From Cupriavidus plantarum (lineage in GTDB: Bacteria; Pseudomonadota; Gammaproteobacteria; Burkholderiales; Burkholderiaceae): a stretch of DNA of 64,000 bases. The translations under genes were made by a program, and so were the position numbers. The DNA lies in NCBI RefSeq assembly GCF_905397285.1, contig NZ_CAJPUX010000001.1:558001-622000 (forward strand), in the 5' to 3' direction. Positions 1-9,037 of the stretch are shown here, in pieces (positions within the stretch are counted from its first letter, which is position 1; the number at the start of each line of letters is the position of its first letter). The notes below the pieces were generated by a model. The model was given only the letters and a program-made list of their open reading frames with translations. It was not told the DNA's origin and did no database searches.

Positions 1-1
1 C

Positions 2-301
2 CCCGTGGGCGTCTATGTGTCGTCGCTGGCGGTGCCGGGCGGGCTCGAGATGACCACCTCCAAGGACGTGCTTGAAGCCGTGGCCAACGGCAGCGGGCCG
101 CATCGCTTCCTGCTCACGCTCGGCTACGCCGGGTGGGGCGCCGGCCAGCTCGAGGAAGAACTGAGCCGCAATGGCTGGCTCACGGTCCAGGCCGATCCCG
201 AAATCATTTTCAGCGTGCCCCCCGAAGAGCGCTTCGCGGCGGCGGTGCGCCTGCTGGGCATCGACGTCACGATGCTTTCCGGAGAGGCGGGGCATGCCTG
301 A
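2..301 (+). CDS. YqgE/AlgH family protein, 3' part only
   Basis: This is the C-terminal end of a gene whose start lies before the window; the open frame runs from the first bases to the TGA at 299-301. The visible residues ([14 protein letters not shown], then [14 protein letters not shown], then a short helical tail) match the C-terminal half of the YqgE/AlgH family, small conserved proteins of unknown biochemical role. The GTG at position 5 is only an internal in-frame codon, not a start. The stop overlaps the ruvX start by 8 bases, an arrangement common in proteobacteria, where yqgE and ruvX are neighbours. The family call is firm; the function is unknown. Confidence 0.85.
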   Translation, partial: PVGVYVSSLAVPGGLEMTTSKDVLEAVANGSGPHRFLLTLGYAGWGAGQLEEELSRNGWLTVQADPEIIFSVPPEERFAAAVRLLGIDVTMLSGEAGHA

Positions 302-731
302 GCAGCCGGGGGCCGACATCCCCCGCGATGGCACCGTACTTGCCTTCGATTACGGCGAAAAGAAAATTGGCGTGGCATTGGGCAATTTCGTGACCCGCCA
401 GGCCCGCGCGCTGCTGATCGTCCCCAATATCACCGTCGAAGCCCGCTTCGACGCCGTGTCCGCGCTGATTCGCGAATGGTCGCCCGTGCAGCTCGTGGTC
501 GGCCTGCCCGTCAACCCGGACGCGTCCCCCGATGAACCGGAACAGCCGTCGATGCGGCTGGCCCGCCGCTTCGGCAACCAGCTCAACGGCCGCTACGGCC
601 TGCCGGTCAGCTGGGTGGACGAGCGATACTCGTCGCGTATGGCCGCCATGGGCGGCGCGCGGCGCGGCGCGCTCGATGCCGAGGCTGCCCGTATCATCCT
701 GCAACAGTATTTCGACGAGCTTCCCCTATGA
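294..731 (+). CDS. ruvX: RuvX/YqgF Holliday junction resolvase-like nuclease
   Basis: 145-residue protein of the YqgF/RuvX family, an RNase H-fold nuclease linked to 16S rRNA 5'-end maturation and Holliday junction processing. The sequence shows the N-terminal acidic motif [14 protein letters not shown], the VGLPVNPD strand-loop, the WVDERYSS motif and the C-terminal acidic helix [13 protein letters not shown], which are the family hallmarks. An upstream in-frame start at 171 exists, but the ATG at 294 gives the normal family length and places the gene directly behind yqgE. The last four bases (ATGA) overlap the pyrR start, which implies translational coupling. Confidence 0.93.
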   Translation: MPEQPGADIPRDGTVLAFDYGEKKIGVALGNFVTRQARALLIVPNITVEARFDAVSALIREWSPVQLVVGLPVNPDASPDEPEQPSMRLARRFGNQLNGRYGLPVSWVDERYSSRMAAMGGARRGALDAEAARIILQQYFDELPL

Positions 732-1252
732 CGCAGACCTCCACCCCCGACGCCGAGGCGCTCTATCACGCGCTACGCGACCAGGCCCAGGCGCTGATGC
801 CATCCGCGGACCGCGCGCAGTGGTCGATCGCCGGTATCTATTCCGGCGGCGCCTGGATCGCGGAGCGCCTCGCCGCGGATCTGAAGCTCGGCGAGCACGG
901 CGTGATCAACGTCGCCTTCCACCGCGACGACTACGCGAAGAAGGGCCTGCACAGCCAGGCCGAGCCGACCACGCTGCCGTTCGCGGTACAGGACCGCAAT
1001 ATCCTGCTGATCGACGACGTGCTGGCCACGGGCCGCACGATCCGCGCCGCGGTCAACGAGCTGTTCGACTACGGCCGCCCCGCACGCGTCGCGCTTGCCG
1101 TGCTGGCCGACCGCGGTGGCCGCGAGCTGCCGGTGGCCGCCGACTTCGCGTCCGCCACGATCGACGTGCCGGCGCACAGCACGCTGGTGCTGTCGCGAGC
1201 GGGCGAGGGCGCGGCCACGCGCTTCTCGTTCGCGACCGAGGCACGCGCCTGA
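728..1252 (+). CDS. pyrR: PyrR-type phosphoribosyltransferase (pyrimidine regulator)
   Basis: 174-residue type I phosphoribosyltransferase-fold protein of the PyrR family. The PRPP-binding loop is clear ([19 protein letters not shown], about residues 95-113), and the substrate-side segment VAFHRDDY precedes it. Bacillus PyrR attenuates pyr operons by binding mRNA and also has weak uracil phosphoribosyltransferase activity. In pseudomonads and betaproteobacteria pyrR sits just ahead of pyrB as here, but its regulatory mechanism there is less clear. It overlaps ruvX by four bases, and pyrB follows after 54 bases. I see no PyrR-type anti-terminator in that short gap. Confidence 0.92.
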   Translation: MTQTSTPDAEALYHALRDQAQALMPSADRAQWSIAGIYSGGAWIAERLAADLKLGEHGVINVAFHRDDYAKKGLHSQAEPTTLPFAVQDRNILLIDDVLATGRTIRAAVNELFDYGRPARVALAVLADRGGRELPVAADFASATIDVPAHSTLVLSRAGEGAATRFSFATEARA

Positions 1253-1306
1253 TACCCACACGATTTTCCCGACCCGGACCCGACCCCCGCCCGCGCCTGA
1301 CCTGCC

Positions 1307-2278
1307 ATGACCAAGATGTTCCGCAACCCGCAGCTGACCAAGAACGGTGAGCTGAAGCACCTGCTGTCGATCGAAGGGCTGTCGCGTGACATGATCACGC
1401 ACATCCTCGATACCGCCAGCCAGTTCGTCTCGCTGTCGGACTCCGACCGCGACGTCAAGAAGGTGCCGCTGCTGCGCGGCAAGAGCGTGTTCAACCTGTT
1501 CTTCGAGAACTCCACGCGCACGCGCACGACGTTCGAGATCGCCGCCAAGCGGCTGTCCGCGGACGTGCTGAACCTGAACATCAACGCGTCCTCGACGAGC
1601 AAGGGCGAATCACTGCTCGATACCATCAACAATCTGTCGGCCATGTCCGCCGACATGTTCGTGGTGCGCCATGCGAGTTCGGGTGCCCCGTACCTGATCG
1701 CGGAGCACGTGGCCCCGCACGTCCACGTGATCAACGCCGGGGACGGGCGCCACGCGCACCCGACGCAGGGCCTGCTGGACATGTACACGATCCGGCATTT
1801 CAAGAAAGACTTCACGAACCTGACCGTCGCGATCGTCGGCGACATCCTGCACTCGCGGGTGGCGCGCTCGGACATCCACGCGCTGACCACGCTCGGCGTG
1901 CCGGAAGTACGCGCGATCGGTCCGCGCACGCTGCTGCCGTCCGGTCTGGAGCAGATGGGCGTTCGCGTGTTCCACAACATGGAAGAAGGCCTCAAGGGCG
2001 TGGACGTGGTCATCATGCTGCGGCTGCAGAACGAGCGCATGAGCGGGGCGCTGCTGCCATCGGCCCAGGAATACTTCAAGGCCTACGGCCTGACGCCGGA
2101 GCGCCTCGCGCTCGCGAAGCCCGATGCCATCGTGATGCACCCGGGACCGATGAACCGCGGCGTGGAGATCGACTCCGCCGTGGCCGATGGCTCGCAGTCG
2201 GTGATCCTGAATCAGGTGACCTTCGGCATCGCGGTCCGCATGGCCGTCATGGGCATCGTCGCCGGTAACAACGATTAA
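1307..2278 (+). CDS. pyrB: Aspartate carbamoyltransferase catalytic subunit
   Basis: 323-residue aspartate transcarbamoylase, which joins carbamoyl phosphate and aspartate in the committed step of pyrimidine synthesis in the cytosol. The carbamoyl-phosphate loop [13 protein letters not shown] (about residues 62-74), the [11 protein letters not shown] motif and the C-terminal [12 protein letters not shown] motif are all present, so the enzyme should be active. Neighbours pyrR and an inactive dihydroorotase homologue suggest the class of ATCase, known from Pseudomonas, in which PyrB assembles with PyrC'. A large inverted repeat begins right after the stop codon. Confidence 0.97.
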   Translation: MTKMFRNPQLTKNGELKHLLSIEGLSRDMITHILDTASQFVSLSDSDRDVKKVPLLRGKSVFNLFFENSTRTRTTFEIAAKRLSADVLNLNINASSTSKGESLLDTINNLSAMSADMFVVRHASSGAPYLIAEHVAPHVHVINAGDGRHAHPTQGLLDMYTIRHFKKDFTNLTVAIVGDILHSRVARSDIHALTTLGVPEVRAIGPRTLLPSGLEQMGVRVFHNMEEGLKGVDVVIMLRLQNERMSGALLPSAQEYFKAYGLTPERLALAKPDAIVMHPGPMNRGVEIDSAVADGSQSVILNQVTFGIAVRMAVMGIVAGNND

Positions 2279-2390
2279 GACGCACTATCAAAATGATTCT
2301 GACGTCGTTGCGCGGCCTTGCCGTACCACTTGTACTGTCTGCGGCCGCGCGCCTAGTCAGAACCGCTTCGCTTCCTTTTGATAGCGCGTC
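2279..2390. repeat. Nested multi-stem inverted repeat between pyrB and pyrC'
   Basis: The gap between pyrB and pyrC' is almost wholly self-complementary. Outer arms GACGCACTATCAAAA (2279-2293) and TTTTGATAGCGCGTC (2376-2390) pair over 15 bases with one mismatch. Inside are TTCTGAC (2297-2303) with GTCAGAA (2356-2362), then GCGCGGCC (2310-2317) with GGCCGCGC (2343-2350), then a small GTAC/GTAC hairpin (2323-2335). All four stems nest co-linearly, giving one long interrupted hairpin about 112 bases long. It could be a structured RNA in the pyrB-pyrC' message, a processing or stability element, or a small palindromic mobile element. There is no U-tract, so it is not a simple terminator. Confidence 0.8.
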
Positions 2391-2412
2391 CCTAAAGCAC
2401 TACTGATCGAAC

Positions 2413-3687
2413 ATGAAAATTCATATCCAGGGTGGCCGCCTGATCGATCCGGCCGCGAACGTCGACGCCGAGCAGGACCTCTTTATCGCCGCGGGCAAGA
2501 TCGTGGGCGTGGGCCGCGCGCCCGCCGACTTCAATGCCAACAAGACCATCGACGCCAAAGGGCTGATCGTGTGTCCGGGCCTTGTCGATCTGTCCGCGCG
2601 CCTGCGCGAGCCGGGCTACGAGTACAAGGCCACGCTCGAGTCGGAAGTCTCCGCGGCGACTGCGGGCGGCGTGACGAGCCTCGTGTGCCCGCCGGACACG
2701 GACCCCGTGCTCGACGAGCCCGGTCTCGTGGAGATGCTCAAGTTCCGCGCGCGCACGCTGAACCAGACGCACGTGTACCCGCTGGGCGCGCTGACCGTCG
2801 GCCTCAAGGGCGAGGCGCTGACCGAGATGGGCCAGCTGACGGAAGCGGGCTGCGTGGGCTTCAGCCAGGCCGAGCAACCGATCCGCGACACGAAGGTGCT
2901 CCAGCGCGCGATGCAGTACGCGCAGACGTTCGGCTTCACGCTATGGCTGCGTCCGGAAGACCCGTTCCTCGGCGGCGGCGTCGCGGCGAGCGGTGCCGTC
3001 GCCTCGCGGCTCGGCCTGTCGGGCGTGTCCGTGATCGCCGAGACGGTTCGCCTGCATACGATCTTCGAACTGATGCGCGCGACGGGCGCGCGCGTGCACC
3101 TGTGCCGGCTGTCCTCGGCCGCGGGTCTCGAGCTCGTGCGTCAGGCGCGCAAGGAAGGGCTGCCCGTAACGTGCGACGTGAATATCCATCACGTGTCGCT
3201 GACGGACATGGACATCGGCTTCTTCAACAGCCAGATGCGCTTCAACCCGCCGCTGCGCGGCGCGCGCGACCGGGACGCGATCGTGGCGGCGCTGGCCGAT
3301 GGCACCATCGACGCGCTGACGTCCGACCACACGCCCGTGGACGACGACGAGAAGCTGCTGCCGTTCGCCGAGGCCACGCCCGGCGCCACCGGTCTGGAGC
3401 TGTTGCTGCCGCTGACGCTGCGCTGGGCGAGCGAGCACAAGGTGCCGCTGGTCAAGGCGCTGGGGCGCATCACGAGCGAGCCGGCACGCGTGATCGGCCT
3501 CCATGCGGGTTCGCTGGTCGCGGGCAACGCGGCCGATATCTGCGTGTTCGATCCGAAGCAGGTGTGGAAGGTCGAGCGCAAGTCGCTGAAGAGCCAGGGC
3601 AAGAACTCGCCGTGGCTCGGCTACGAGATGGAAGGCCGCGTGCGGATGACGCTGGTCGGCGGACAGGTCGTGTACGAAGCGCGCTGA
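2413..3687 (+). CDS. Dihydroorotase homologue, predicted inactive (PyrC' type)
   Basis: 424-residue amidohydrolase-fold protein of the dihydroorotase family. The metal-binding DxHxH motif of active type I enzymes is replaced: PGLVDLSARLREPG has Ser61 and Arg63 where the two histidines belong. The usual FSDDG segment reads FSQAE (150-154), and the next His ligand region reads LWLRPED. His259/His260 and the LTSDHTP aspartate (Asp305) remain. With these ligands gone, catalysis is very unlikely. In Pseudomonas such a PyrC' is a structural partner needed for a dodecameric aspartate transcarbamoylase, and its position right after pyrB fits that role. A catalytic pyrC should exist elsewhere in the genome. 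Confidence 0.9.
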   Translation: MKIHIQGGRLIDPAANVDAEQDLFIAAGKIVGVGRAPADFNANKTIDAKGLIVCPGLVDLSARLREPGYEYKATLESEVSAATAGGVTSLVCPPDTDPVLDEPGLVEMLKFRARTLNQTHVYPLGALTVGLKGEALTEMGQLTEAGCVGFSQAEQPIRDTKVLQRAMQYAQTFGFTLWLRPEDPFLGGGVAASGAVASRLGLSGVSVIAETVRLHTIFELMRATGARVHLCRLSSAAGLELVRQARKEGLPVTCDVNIHHVSLTDMDIGFFNSQMRFNPPLRGARDRDAIVAALADGTIDALTSDHTPVDDDEKLLPFAEATPGATGLELLLPLTLRWASEHKVPLVKALGRITSEPARVIGLHAGSLVAGNAADICVFDPKQVWKVERKSLKSQGKNSPWLGYEMEGRVRMTLVGGQVVYEAR

Positions 3688-3705
3688 TCGCGCACGAATA
3701 CGGTG

Positions 3706-4500
3706 ATGGTCATGGTCGCATTACGCAAGCTCGCCCTGTTCCTGCACATCCTGCACGGCATGCTGGTCTGTGCCACGATCTTCCCGTGGATCGGCAAGGA
3801 AGCGCGCCGCCGCCGCATCCGCAATTGGTCGCAGCGCATGCTGGCGATCTGCGGCGTCGAACTGGAAGTGGACGACCGCCGCGCCAGCAACGCGCTGCCT
3901 CACGGCGCGATGCTGGTGTCGAACCACATCTCGTGGCTCGACATCTACGTGATCCATTGCTGGGAACCGACGCGCTTCGTCGCGAAGTCCGAGATCCGCG
4001 GCTGGCCGGTCATCGGCTGGCTGTGCGACAAGACGGGCACGATCTTCATCGAACGCGCGAGCAAACGCGACGCGCACCGCGTGCTGCACCAGATCGCGGA
4101 CGAGATGAAGAAGGGCGATCTCGTGGGCGTCTTCCCCGAAGGCACCACGACCGATGGCTCCAAGGTGCTGCCTTTCCATGCGAACCTGCTCCAGGCGCCG
4201 ATCTCGGGCGACATCCCCGTGCAGCCGGTCGGCCTGAGCTATGTGGACGCGGTCACGGGCGAGCCGGCGCTGGCGCCGGCCTATATCGACGACATTACCC
4301 TGCTGGAGTGTCTGGATGCGATCCTGCGCGCGCCGCGGATCAAGGCAAGGCTGACGATCGGGCAGGAAATCCGCCCCGAAGGGCTGGGGCGGCGGGAGCT
4401 GGCCGAACTGGCGCGCGGGGAGGTGATGGGGCTGCGCGGGGGCGACGGTTTCCAGGACGCCGTGACGGCCGACGCGCCCATGATGGGCGCGACGTCCTGA
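3706..4500 (+). CDS. plsC: 1-acyl-sn-glycerol-3-phosphate acyltransferase (PlsC family)
   Basis: About 264-residue membrane-associated acyltransferase that adds the second acyl chain to lysophosphatidate during phospholipid synthesis. The catalytic NHxxxxD motif appears as SNHISWLDIYV, and the substrate-binding motif as FPEGTTTDG. A hydrophobic N-terminus (LALFLHILHGMLVCATIF) would anchor it in the inner membrane. Candidate starts are GTG 3703, ATG 3706 and ATG 3712; none has a strong Shine-Dalgarno, so the exact start is uncertain by a few codons. It lies 18 bases after pyrC' and is probably co-transcribed. Confidence 0.9.
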   Translation: MVMVALRKLALFLHILHGMLVCATIFPWIGKEARRRRIRNWSQRMLAICGVELEVDDRRASNALPHGAMLVSNHISWLDIYVIHCWEPTRFVAKSEIRGWPVIGWLCDKTGTIFIERASKRDAHRVLHQIADEMKKGDLVGVFPEGTTTDGSKVLPFHANLLQAPISGDIPVQPVGLSYVDAVTGEPALAPAYIDDITLLECLDAILRAPRIKARLTIGQEIRPEGLGRRELAELARGEVMGLRGGDGFQDAVTADAPMMGATS

Positions 4501-4522
4501 TCCCTGCCTAAGCCTGCGACAC

Positions 4523-5371
4523 CTAAGCCAGCGGATCGCGATACTGCGGGCAGTCGATCTGGATAAGCGTGCGCTGCGCCGGATCGGCCGCCAGCCGCGC
4601 GGCGGTCAGCTGCCCACCCCAGATGCACCCGGTATCGAGCGCCATCAGGTCCGGCCGCATGACGAGGCCCAGCGTCGACCAGTGGCCGCATACCATCGTC
4701 ACATCGGCCGTGCGGCGACCCGGCACATCGAACCACGGCATGAAGCCGGCGGGCGCGCTGCCCAACCCTTCCTTGGTCTTGAGATCCATTACGCCGTCCG
4801 CGCTGCAATAGCGCAGGCGCGTCAGCGCGTTGACGATCACGCGATGCCGCTCGATGCCGCGCAGGCCGTCGTGCCAGCGATCGGCGGCATTGCCGAAGAT
4901 GTCGGCGAGGAAGCCCTGCCAGTTGGGGCCTTGCAACTCGGCCTCCACCTCGGCGGCGAGATCGGCTACCTGACTGGCGGTCCACTGCGGCAGGACGCCG
5001 GCATGAACAATCAGGAAATCGTCTTCGCGGATCGCCAGCGGCTGATGGCGCAGCCAAGTGAGTAAGTCTTCACAATCAGTGGCGTCGAGAATGTCGTCGA
5101 GCGTATCGGACTTGCCCTTCTTGCGGACGCCGGCCGCCACCGCGAGCAGGTGGATATCGTGATTGCCGAGGACCGTACGGGCGCGGCCCTGCATCGATCG
5201 GACGGTGCGCAGGGTCTCCAGCGAAGCGGGCCCGCGGTTGACGAGATCGCCCACGAATCGGATCGGCGCATCGGCCGGCAGCTTGCCAAGGAGGCTATCG
5301 AGTGACGGGGCGCACCCCTGGAGGTCGCCAATGGCGAACGTGTCGCGCGTGACGCGAAAATCGGTGGGCAT
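4523..5371 (-). CDS. apaH: Symmetrical bis(5'-nucleosyl)-tetraphosphatase
   Basis: 282-residue metallophosphatase that splits Ap4A into two ADP and so limits dinucleoside polyphosphate alarmones. The calcineurin-like metal motifs are visible: AIGDLQGC (GDxxG type) near residue 14, [10 protein letters not shown] and [10 protein letters not shown]. The length matches ApaH of enterobacteria. It is convergent with plsC, with 22 bases between stops, and divergent from the rhamnose operon, with 238 bases between the starts. Confidence 0.95.
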   Translation of the reverse strand: MPTDFRVTRDTFAIGDLQGCAPSLDSLLGKLPADAPIRFVGDLVNRGPASLETLRTVRSMQGRARTVLGNHDIHLLAVAAGVRKKGKSDTLDDILDATDCEDLLTWLRHQPLAIREDDFLIVHAGVLPQWTASQVADLAAEVEAELQGPNWQGFLADIFGNAADRWHDGLRGIERHRVIVNALTRLRYCSADGVMDLKTKEGLGSAPAGFMPWFDVPGRRTADVTMVCGHWSTLGLVMRPDLMALDTGCIWGGQLTAARLAADPAQRTLIQIDCPQYRDPLA

Positions 5372-5609
5372 GTGGAAACCGGGTACACAAAAGTGAAGAG
5401 TATCCCGAATTCGACATAATCGTTTTCGCCGGACGTTACAAGAGGCAACAAAAAGTTAAGTCGGCTAACCGAGGGTGGCCCCTAGGTCAGATAGAATACC
5501 GCCACTTCCACAAGGACTTAACTCTCCCGCCATCCGTCCCCAAGGATCAGGCGGTTACCCTGCTTTTGCGGGGTATTCAGAACATATCGATAAACAGGGA
5601 GCTAGCGCT
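5372..5609 (+). promoter_or_regulatory. Divergent apaH / rfb leader with an ops-like motif
   Basis: This 238-base gap must hold promoters for apaH (leftward) and for the long polysaccharide operon (rightward). A segment at 5550-5570, GGCGGTTACCCTGCTTTTG, resembles the ops pause element GGCGGTAGCGTGC followed by a T-run that recruits RfaH in enterobacterial LPS operons, but it needs a one-base insertion and several changes. A possible -10 (TAGAAT, about 5492) has no good -35 partner. An AGGGAG Shine-Dalgarno (about 5596-5601) fixes the rfbB start at TTG 5610. The leader itself is certain; the ops-like reading is speculative. Confidence 0.35.
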
Positions 5610-6674
5610 TTGTCGCACATTTTGGTCACGGGCGGAGCAGGTTTTATCGGCGCCAATTTTGTCTTGAGCTGGTTGGCACAGGCCGGCGCCGACAGCGTTG
5701 TCAATGTGGACAAGCTGACTTACGCCGGAAATCTGAAGACGCTGGCGTCACTGGACGGCGATGCGCGTCACATTTTCTCACGCTCCGATATTTGCGACCG
5801 CGCCGCGCTGGATAGCCTGCTGAAGCAGTATCGGCCGCGCGCGGTGCTGCACTTTGCCGCGGAAAGCCACGTCGACCGTTCGATCCATGGCCCGGCGGAT
5901 TTCATCGAGACCAATATCGTCGGTACGTTCACGCTGCTCGAAGCGGTGCGCGCCTATTACGCCGACCTCGGCGATGCGGAGAAGGCGGCCTTCCGTTTCC
6001 TGCACGTGTCCACGGACGAGGTGTTCGGCTCGCTGGGTCCGACGGACCCGCAGTTCACGGAGACCACCGCGTACGCGCCCAATAGCCCGTACTCTGCGTC
6101 GAAGGCGGCTTCCGATCATCTGGTGCGCGCTTACCACCATACGTACGGCCTGCCGGTCCTGACCACGAACTGCTCGAACAACTACGGCCCGTATCACTTC
6201 CCCGAGAAGCTGATACCGCTGATGATCACCAACGCGCTCAACGGCAAGCCGCTGCCCGTGTATGGCGATGGCCTGAACGTTCGCGACTGGCTCTATGTGG
6301 GCGATCACTGCAGTGCAATTCGCGAGGTGCTCGCGCGCGGCGTGCCGGGCGAGACGTACAACGTCGGCGGCTGGAACGAGAAGACCAACCTCGACGTCGT
6401 GCATACGCTGTGCGATCTGCTCGACGAGCTGCAGCCGAAGGCGGCGGGATCCTACCGTGACCAGATCGCCTTCGTGAAGGACCGCCCCGGGCATGACCGT
6501 CGTTACGCCATCGACGCGGGGAAGCTGGAGCGCGAACTCGGCTGGAAACCGGCCGAAACGTTCGAAACCGGCCTGCGCAAGACGGTGCAGTGGTATCTGA
6601 GCCATCAGTCCTGGGTCGAGGATGTGATCTCCGGCGACTACCGGAACTGGGTGGCCAAGCAATATGCTGCGTAA
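5610..6674 (+). CDS. rfbB: dTDP-glucose 4,6-dehydratase
   Basis: 354-residue extended short-chain dehydrogenase that converts dTDP-glucose to dTDP-4-keto-6-deoxyglucose, the second step to dTDP-L-rhamnose. The NAD-binding [11 protein letters not shown] lies at the very N-terminus, STDEVFG supplies the catalytic Thr-Asp-Glu, and [10 protein letters not shown] gives the Tyr-Lys pair. A longer frame reaches back to 5475, but that extension is non-conserved. The TTG at 5610 has an AGGGAG ribosome site and gives the standard N-terminus, so I choose it. It is first in the rfbBDAC set and its end overlaps rfbD by 11 bases. Confidence 0.95.
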   Translation: MSHILVTGGAGFIGANFVLSWLAQAGADSVVNVDKLTYAGNLKTLASLDGDARHIFSRSDICDRAALDSLLKQYRPRAVLHFAAESHVDRSIHGPADFIETNIVGTFTLLEAVRAYYADLGDAEKAAFRFLHVSTDEVFGSLGPTDPQFTETTAYAPNSPYSASKAASDHLVRAYHHTYGLPVLTTNCSNNYGPYHFPEKLIPLMITNALNGKPLPVYGDGLNVRDWLYVGDHCSAIREVLARGVPGETYNVGGWNEKTNLDVVHTLCDLLDELQPKAAGSYRDQIAFVKDRPGHDRRYAIDAGKLERELGWKPAETFETGLRKTVQWYLSHQSWVEDVISGDYRNWVAKQYAA

Positions 6675-7581
6675 GGCTCAACGAGCCCCGTGCATTCTTG
6701 TAACCGGAAGCAACGGGCAGGTTGGGTTTGAATTGAGGCGCAGCCTGGCCAGCCTCGGCGAGGTTGTGGCCTGGGATCGTTCCGCCTGCGACCTGCGGGA
6801 TGCCGACGGCCTGCGGGCCCGGATCCGCGCGCTGCATCCCGATGTGATCGTGAACGCCGCCGCCTGGACGGATGTGGATGGCGCGGAGTCGGCCGTGGAG
6901 GAAGCCTTCGCGGTGAACGGCGTGGCGCCCGGCATCCTGGCGGAAGAAGCGCGCGCGCTCGGCGGCCTGCTCGTCCATTACTCCACGGACTACGTGTTCG
7001 ATGGCCGCGGCGAAACGTTCTATCGGGAAACCGACGATGCCGCGCCACTGTCGGTGTATGGCAGGAGCAAACTGGCCGGCGAGCAGGCCGTCGCCGCAGC
7101 GGGGGCGAGCGCCATCGTGCTGCGCACGTCGTGGGTCGCGGGGCTGCATGGCCGCAATTTCGCGCGGCAGGTCCTGTCGCAGGGGCTGGAGCGCGCTGCT
7201 TTGACGGTGGTCAATGACCAGCATGGCGCGCCGACGACCGCGGCGTTGATCGCCGACGTCACCGCGCGCATCATTGACCGTGCGTGGCTGCACGGCGACC
7301 GCGCCAGCTTTCCCGGCGGCGTCTACCACCTGGCCGCCGCGGGCGAGACGTCGCGGCATGGCTATGCAACGGAAGTGTTGCGCTATGCGGCCAGCCGCGG
7401 CGCGGTGCTCAAGGCCGGCCCGGAGCGCGTCGAGGCGGTCGCTTCCACGCGGTATCCGCAGGTGGCGCGCCGGCCGGCGAATTCGCGGCTGGACACGCGC
7501 AAGCTGCGCGAGACGTTTGACATTTACCTTCCGGACTGGCGTTCAGGCGTGCATCACCTGATCGACCAGTTCCTAAAGTGA
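6664..7581 (+). CDS. rfbD: dTDP-4-dehydrorhamnose reductase
   Basis: 305-residue NADPH-dependent reductase for the last step of dTDP-L-rhamnose synthesis. It has the Rossmann motif VTGSNGQVG (residues 12-20), the active-site strand [10 protein letters not shown] and the YGRSKLAGE Tyr-Lys motif. The first 10 residues ([10 protein letters not shown]) are a short extension beyond the usual start; the next likely start is not obvious, so the overlap with rfbB is kept. The gene order B-D-A-C matches many proteobacterial rhamnose clusters. Confidence 0.94.
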   Translation: MLRKAQRAPCILVTGSNGQVGFELRRSLASLGEVVAWDRSACDLRDADGLRARIRALHPDVIVNAAAWTDVDGAESAVEEAFAVNGVAPGILAEEARALGGLLVHYSTDYVFDGRGETFYRETDDAAPLSVYGRSKLAGEQAVAAAGASAIVLRTSWVAGLHGRNFARQVLSQGLERAALTVVNDQHGAPTTAALIADVTARIIDRAWLHGDRASFPGGVYHLAAAGETSRHGYATEVLRYAASRGAVLKAGPERVEAVASTRYPQVARRPANSRLDTRKLRETFDIYLPDWRSGVHHLIDQFLK

Positions 7582-7588
7582 TAGACAC

Positions 7589-8467
7589 ATGCGCAAAGGC
7601 ATCATCCTGGCCGGCGGCTCCGGCACGCGGCTTTATCCGATCACGCTGTCGGTATCGAAGCAACTGCTACCGGTGTATGACAAGCCGATGATCTACTACC
7701 CGCTCAGCACCCTGATGCTGGCGGGTATTCGTGACATCCTGATCATTTCGACGCAGGAAGACACGCCGCGCTTCGCCGAGATGCTGGGAGACGGCGCGCG
7801 ATGGGGCCTGAACCTGCAATACGCGGTACAGCCCTCGCCGGATGGCCTCGCGCAGGCGTTCCTCATCGGCCGCGACTTCGTGGGCAACGATCCGTCGGCA
7901 CTGATCCTCGGCGACAACATCTTCCACGGTCATGCACTGATCCGTCAGCTGAAGGAAGTGACGAGCCGCGAAACCGGCGCGACGGTGTTCGCGTACCACG
8001 TGCACGATCCCGAGCGCTATGGCGTGGTCGAATTCGACGACGCGTTCCGCGCGGTCTCCCTCGAAGAAAAGCCGCAGCAGCCGCGGTCCAATTACGCGGT
8101 CACCGGCCTGTATTTCTACGACAACCAGGTGTGCGACATTGCCGCCGATGTTCGTCCGTCGCCGCGCGGAGAACTCGAGATCACCGACGTCAACAAGCGC
8201 TACCTCGAGATGGGACAGCTCGACGTCGAGGTGCTGGGGCGCGGTTATGCGTGGCTCGACACGGGCACCTACGACTCGCTGCTCGAAGCGGGCAGCTTTA
8301 TTGCGACGGTGCAAAAACGGCAGGGTCTGATGGTGGCCTGTCCGGAAGAAATCGCGTTCCGCAACAAGTGGATCGGCGCGGAGGCGGTGGAGCAGATGGC
8401 CAACGCCCTCGCGAAGAATTCGTATGGGCGTTACCTGCACAGCCTGCTCGCGGACGGGTATCGGTAA
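7589..8467 (+). CDS. rfbA: Glucose-1-phosphate thymidylyltransferase
   Basis: 292-residue nucleotidyltransferase that makes dTDP-glucose from dTTP and glucose-1-phosphate, the first step of rhamnose activation. The signature [11 protein letters not shown] (residues 9-19), the [15 protein letters not shown] segment, [10 protein letters not shown] and [12 protein letters not shown]-like C-terminal [10 protein letters not shown] are all present. Length and motifs are typical of the tetrameric RmlA. Seven bases separate it from rfbD and it abuts rfbC with no gap. Confidence 0.96.
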   Translation: MRKGIILAGGSGTRLYPITLSVSKQLLPVYDKPMIYYPLSTLMLAGIRDILIISTQEDTPRFAEMLGDGARWGLNLQYAVQPSPDGLAQAFLIGRDFVGNDPSALILGDNIFHGHALIRQLKEVTSRETGATVFAYHVHDPERYGVVEFDDAFRAVSLEEKPQQPRSNYAVTGLYFYDNQVCDIAADVRPSPRGELEITDVNKRYLEMGQLDVEVLGRGYAWLDTGTYDSLLEAGSFIATVQKRQGLMVACPEEIAFRNKWIGAEAVEQMANALAKNSYGRYLHSLLADGYR

Positions 8468-9037
8468 ATGACGCAGCAGTCCGGCCTGATTGCCGCACCC
8501 GCCTCGATAGCCGATGTCCTCATCCTGGAACCGCGCGTGTTTCAGGATGCGCGCGGCCATTTCCTCGAGAGCTTCAACGCGGAGACGTTCGAGCGCGTGA
8601 CGGGCATCCGCCGCCGGTTCGTGCAGGATAACGAATCGCGCTCGATGCGGAACGTGCTGCGCGGGCTTCATTTCCAGTCGCGCAAGCCGCAAGGCAAGCT
8701 TGTGCACGTCACGGCCGGCGAGATCTTCGACGTGGCGGTGGACCTGCGCAAGGACTCGCCGACCTTCGGCAAGTGGGCGGGTGTCACCCTGTCGGCGCGG
8801 AACTTTCGTCAGCTGTGGATTCCGGAAGGGTTCGCGCACGGCTTCATGGTGACGTCCGATTACGCCGATGTACTCTACAAGATGACGGATTACTACGATC
8901 CGGAATTTGAATGCGCGATCGCGTGGAACGATCCCGATATCGGGATCCAGTGGCCCGCGAGCGAGGGACCGATCCTGAACGACCGCGATGCCGGCGCGCC
9001 CCGTTTGCGCGACCTTGGGCTTCAGGGGACGCCGTGA
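8468..9037 (+). CDS. rfbC: dTDP-4-dehydrorhamnose 3,5-epimerase
   Basis: 189-residue cupin-fold epimerase that acts on dTDP-4-keto-6-deoxyglucose. The sequence shows FLESFNAETF, the QDNESRSMRNVLRGLHFQ segment with the catalytic His in RGLHFQ, the VDLRKDSPTFG strand and PEGFAHGF. The ATG at 8468 immediately follows the rfbA stop. Its final TGA overlaps the GTG start of the next glycosyltransferase, so the operon continues without a break. Confidence 0.95.
   Translation: MTQQSGLIAAPASIADVLILEPRVFQDARGHFLESFNAETFERVTGIRRRFVQDNESRSMRNVLRGLHFQSRKPQGKLVHVTAGEIFDVAVDLRKDSPTFGKWAGVTLSARNFRQLWIPEGFAHGFMVTSDYADVLYKMTDYYDPEFECAIAWNDPDIGIQWPASEGPILNDRDAGAPRLRDLGLQGTP

Noticed and set aside
2279-2390. 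Integron attC site
   Set aside because: It is a nested palindrome but lacks the GTTRRRY / RYYYAAC core sites, and no integrase or cassette array is near.
2571-4511. Long open frame of 646 codons across pyrC' and plsC
   Set aside because: It is a high-GC shadow frame: arginine-rich, no domain, and fully overlapped by two clear genes.
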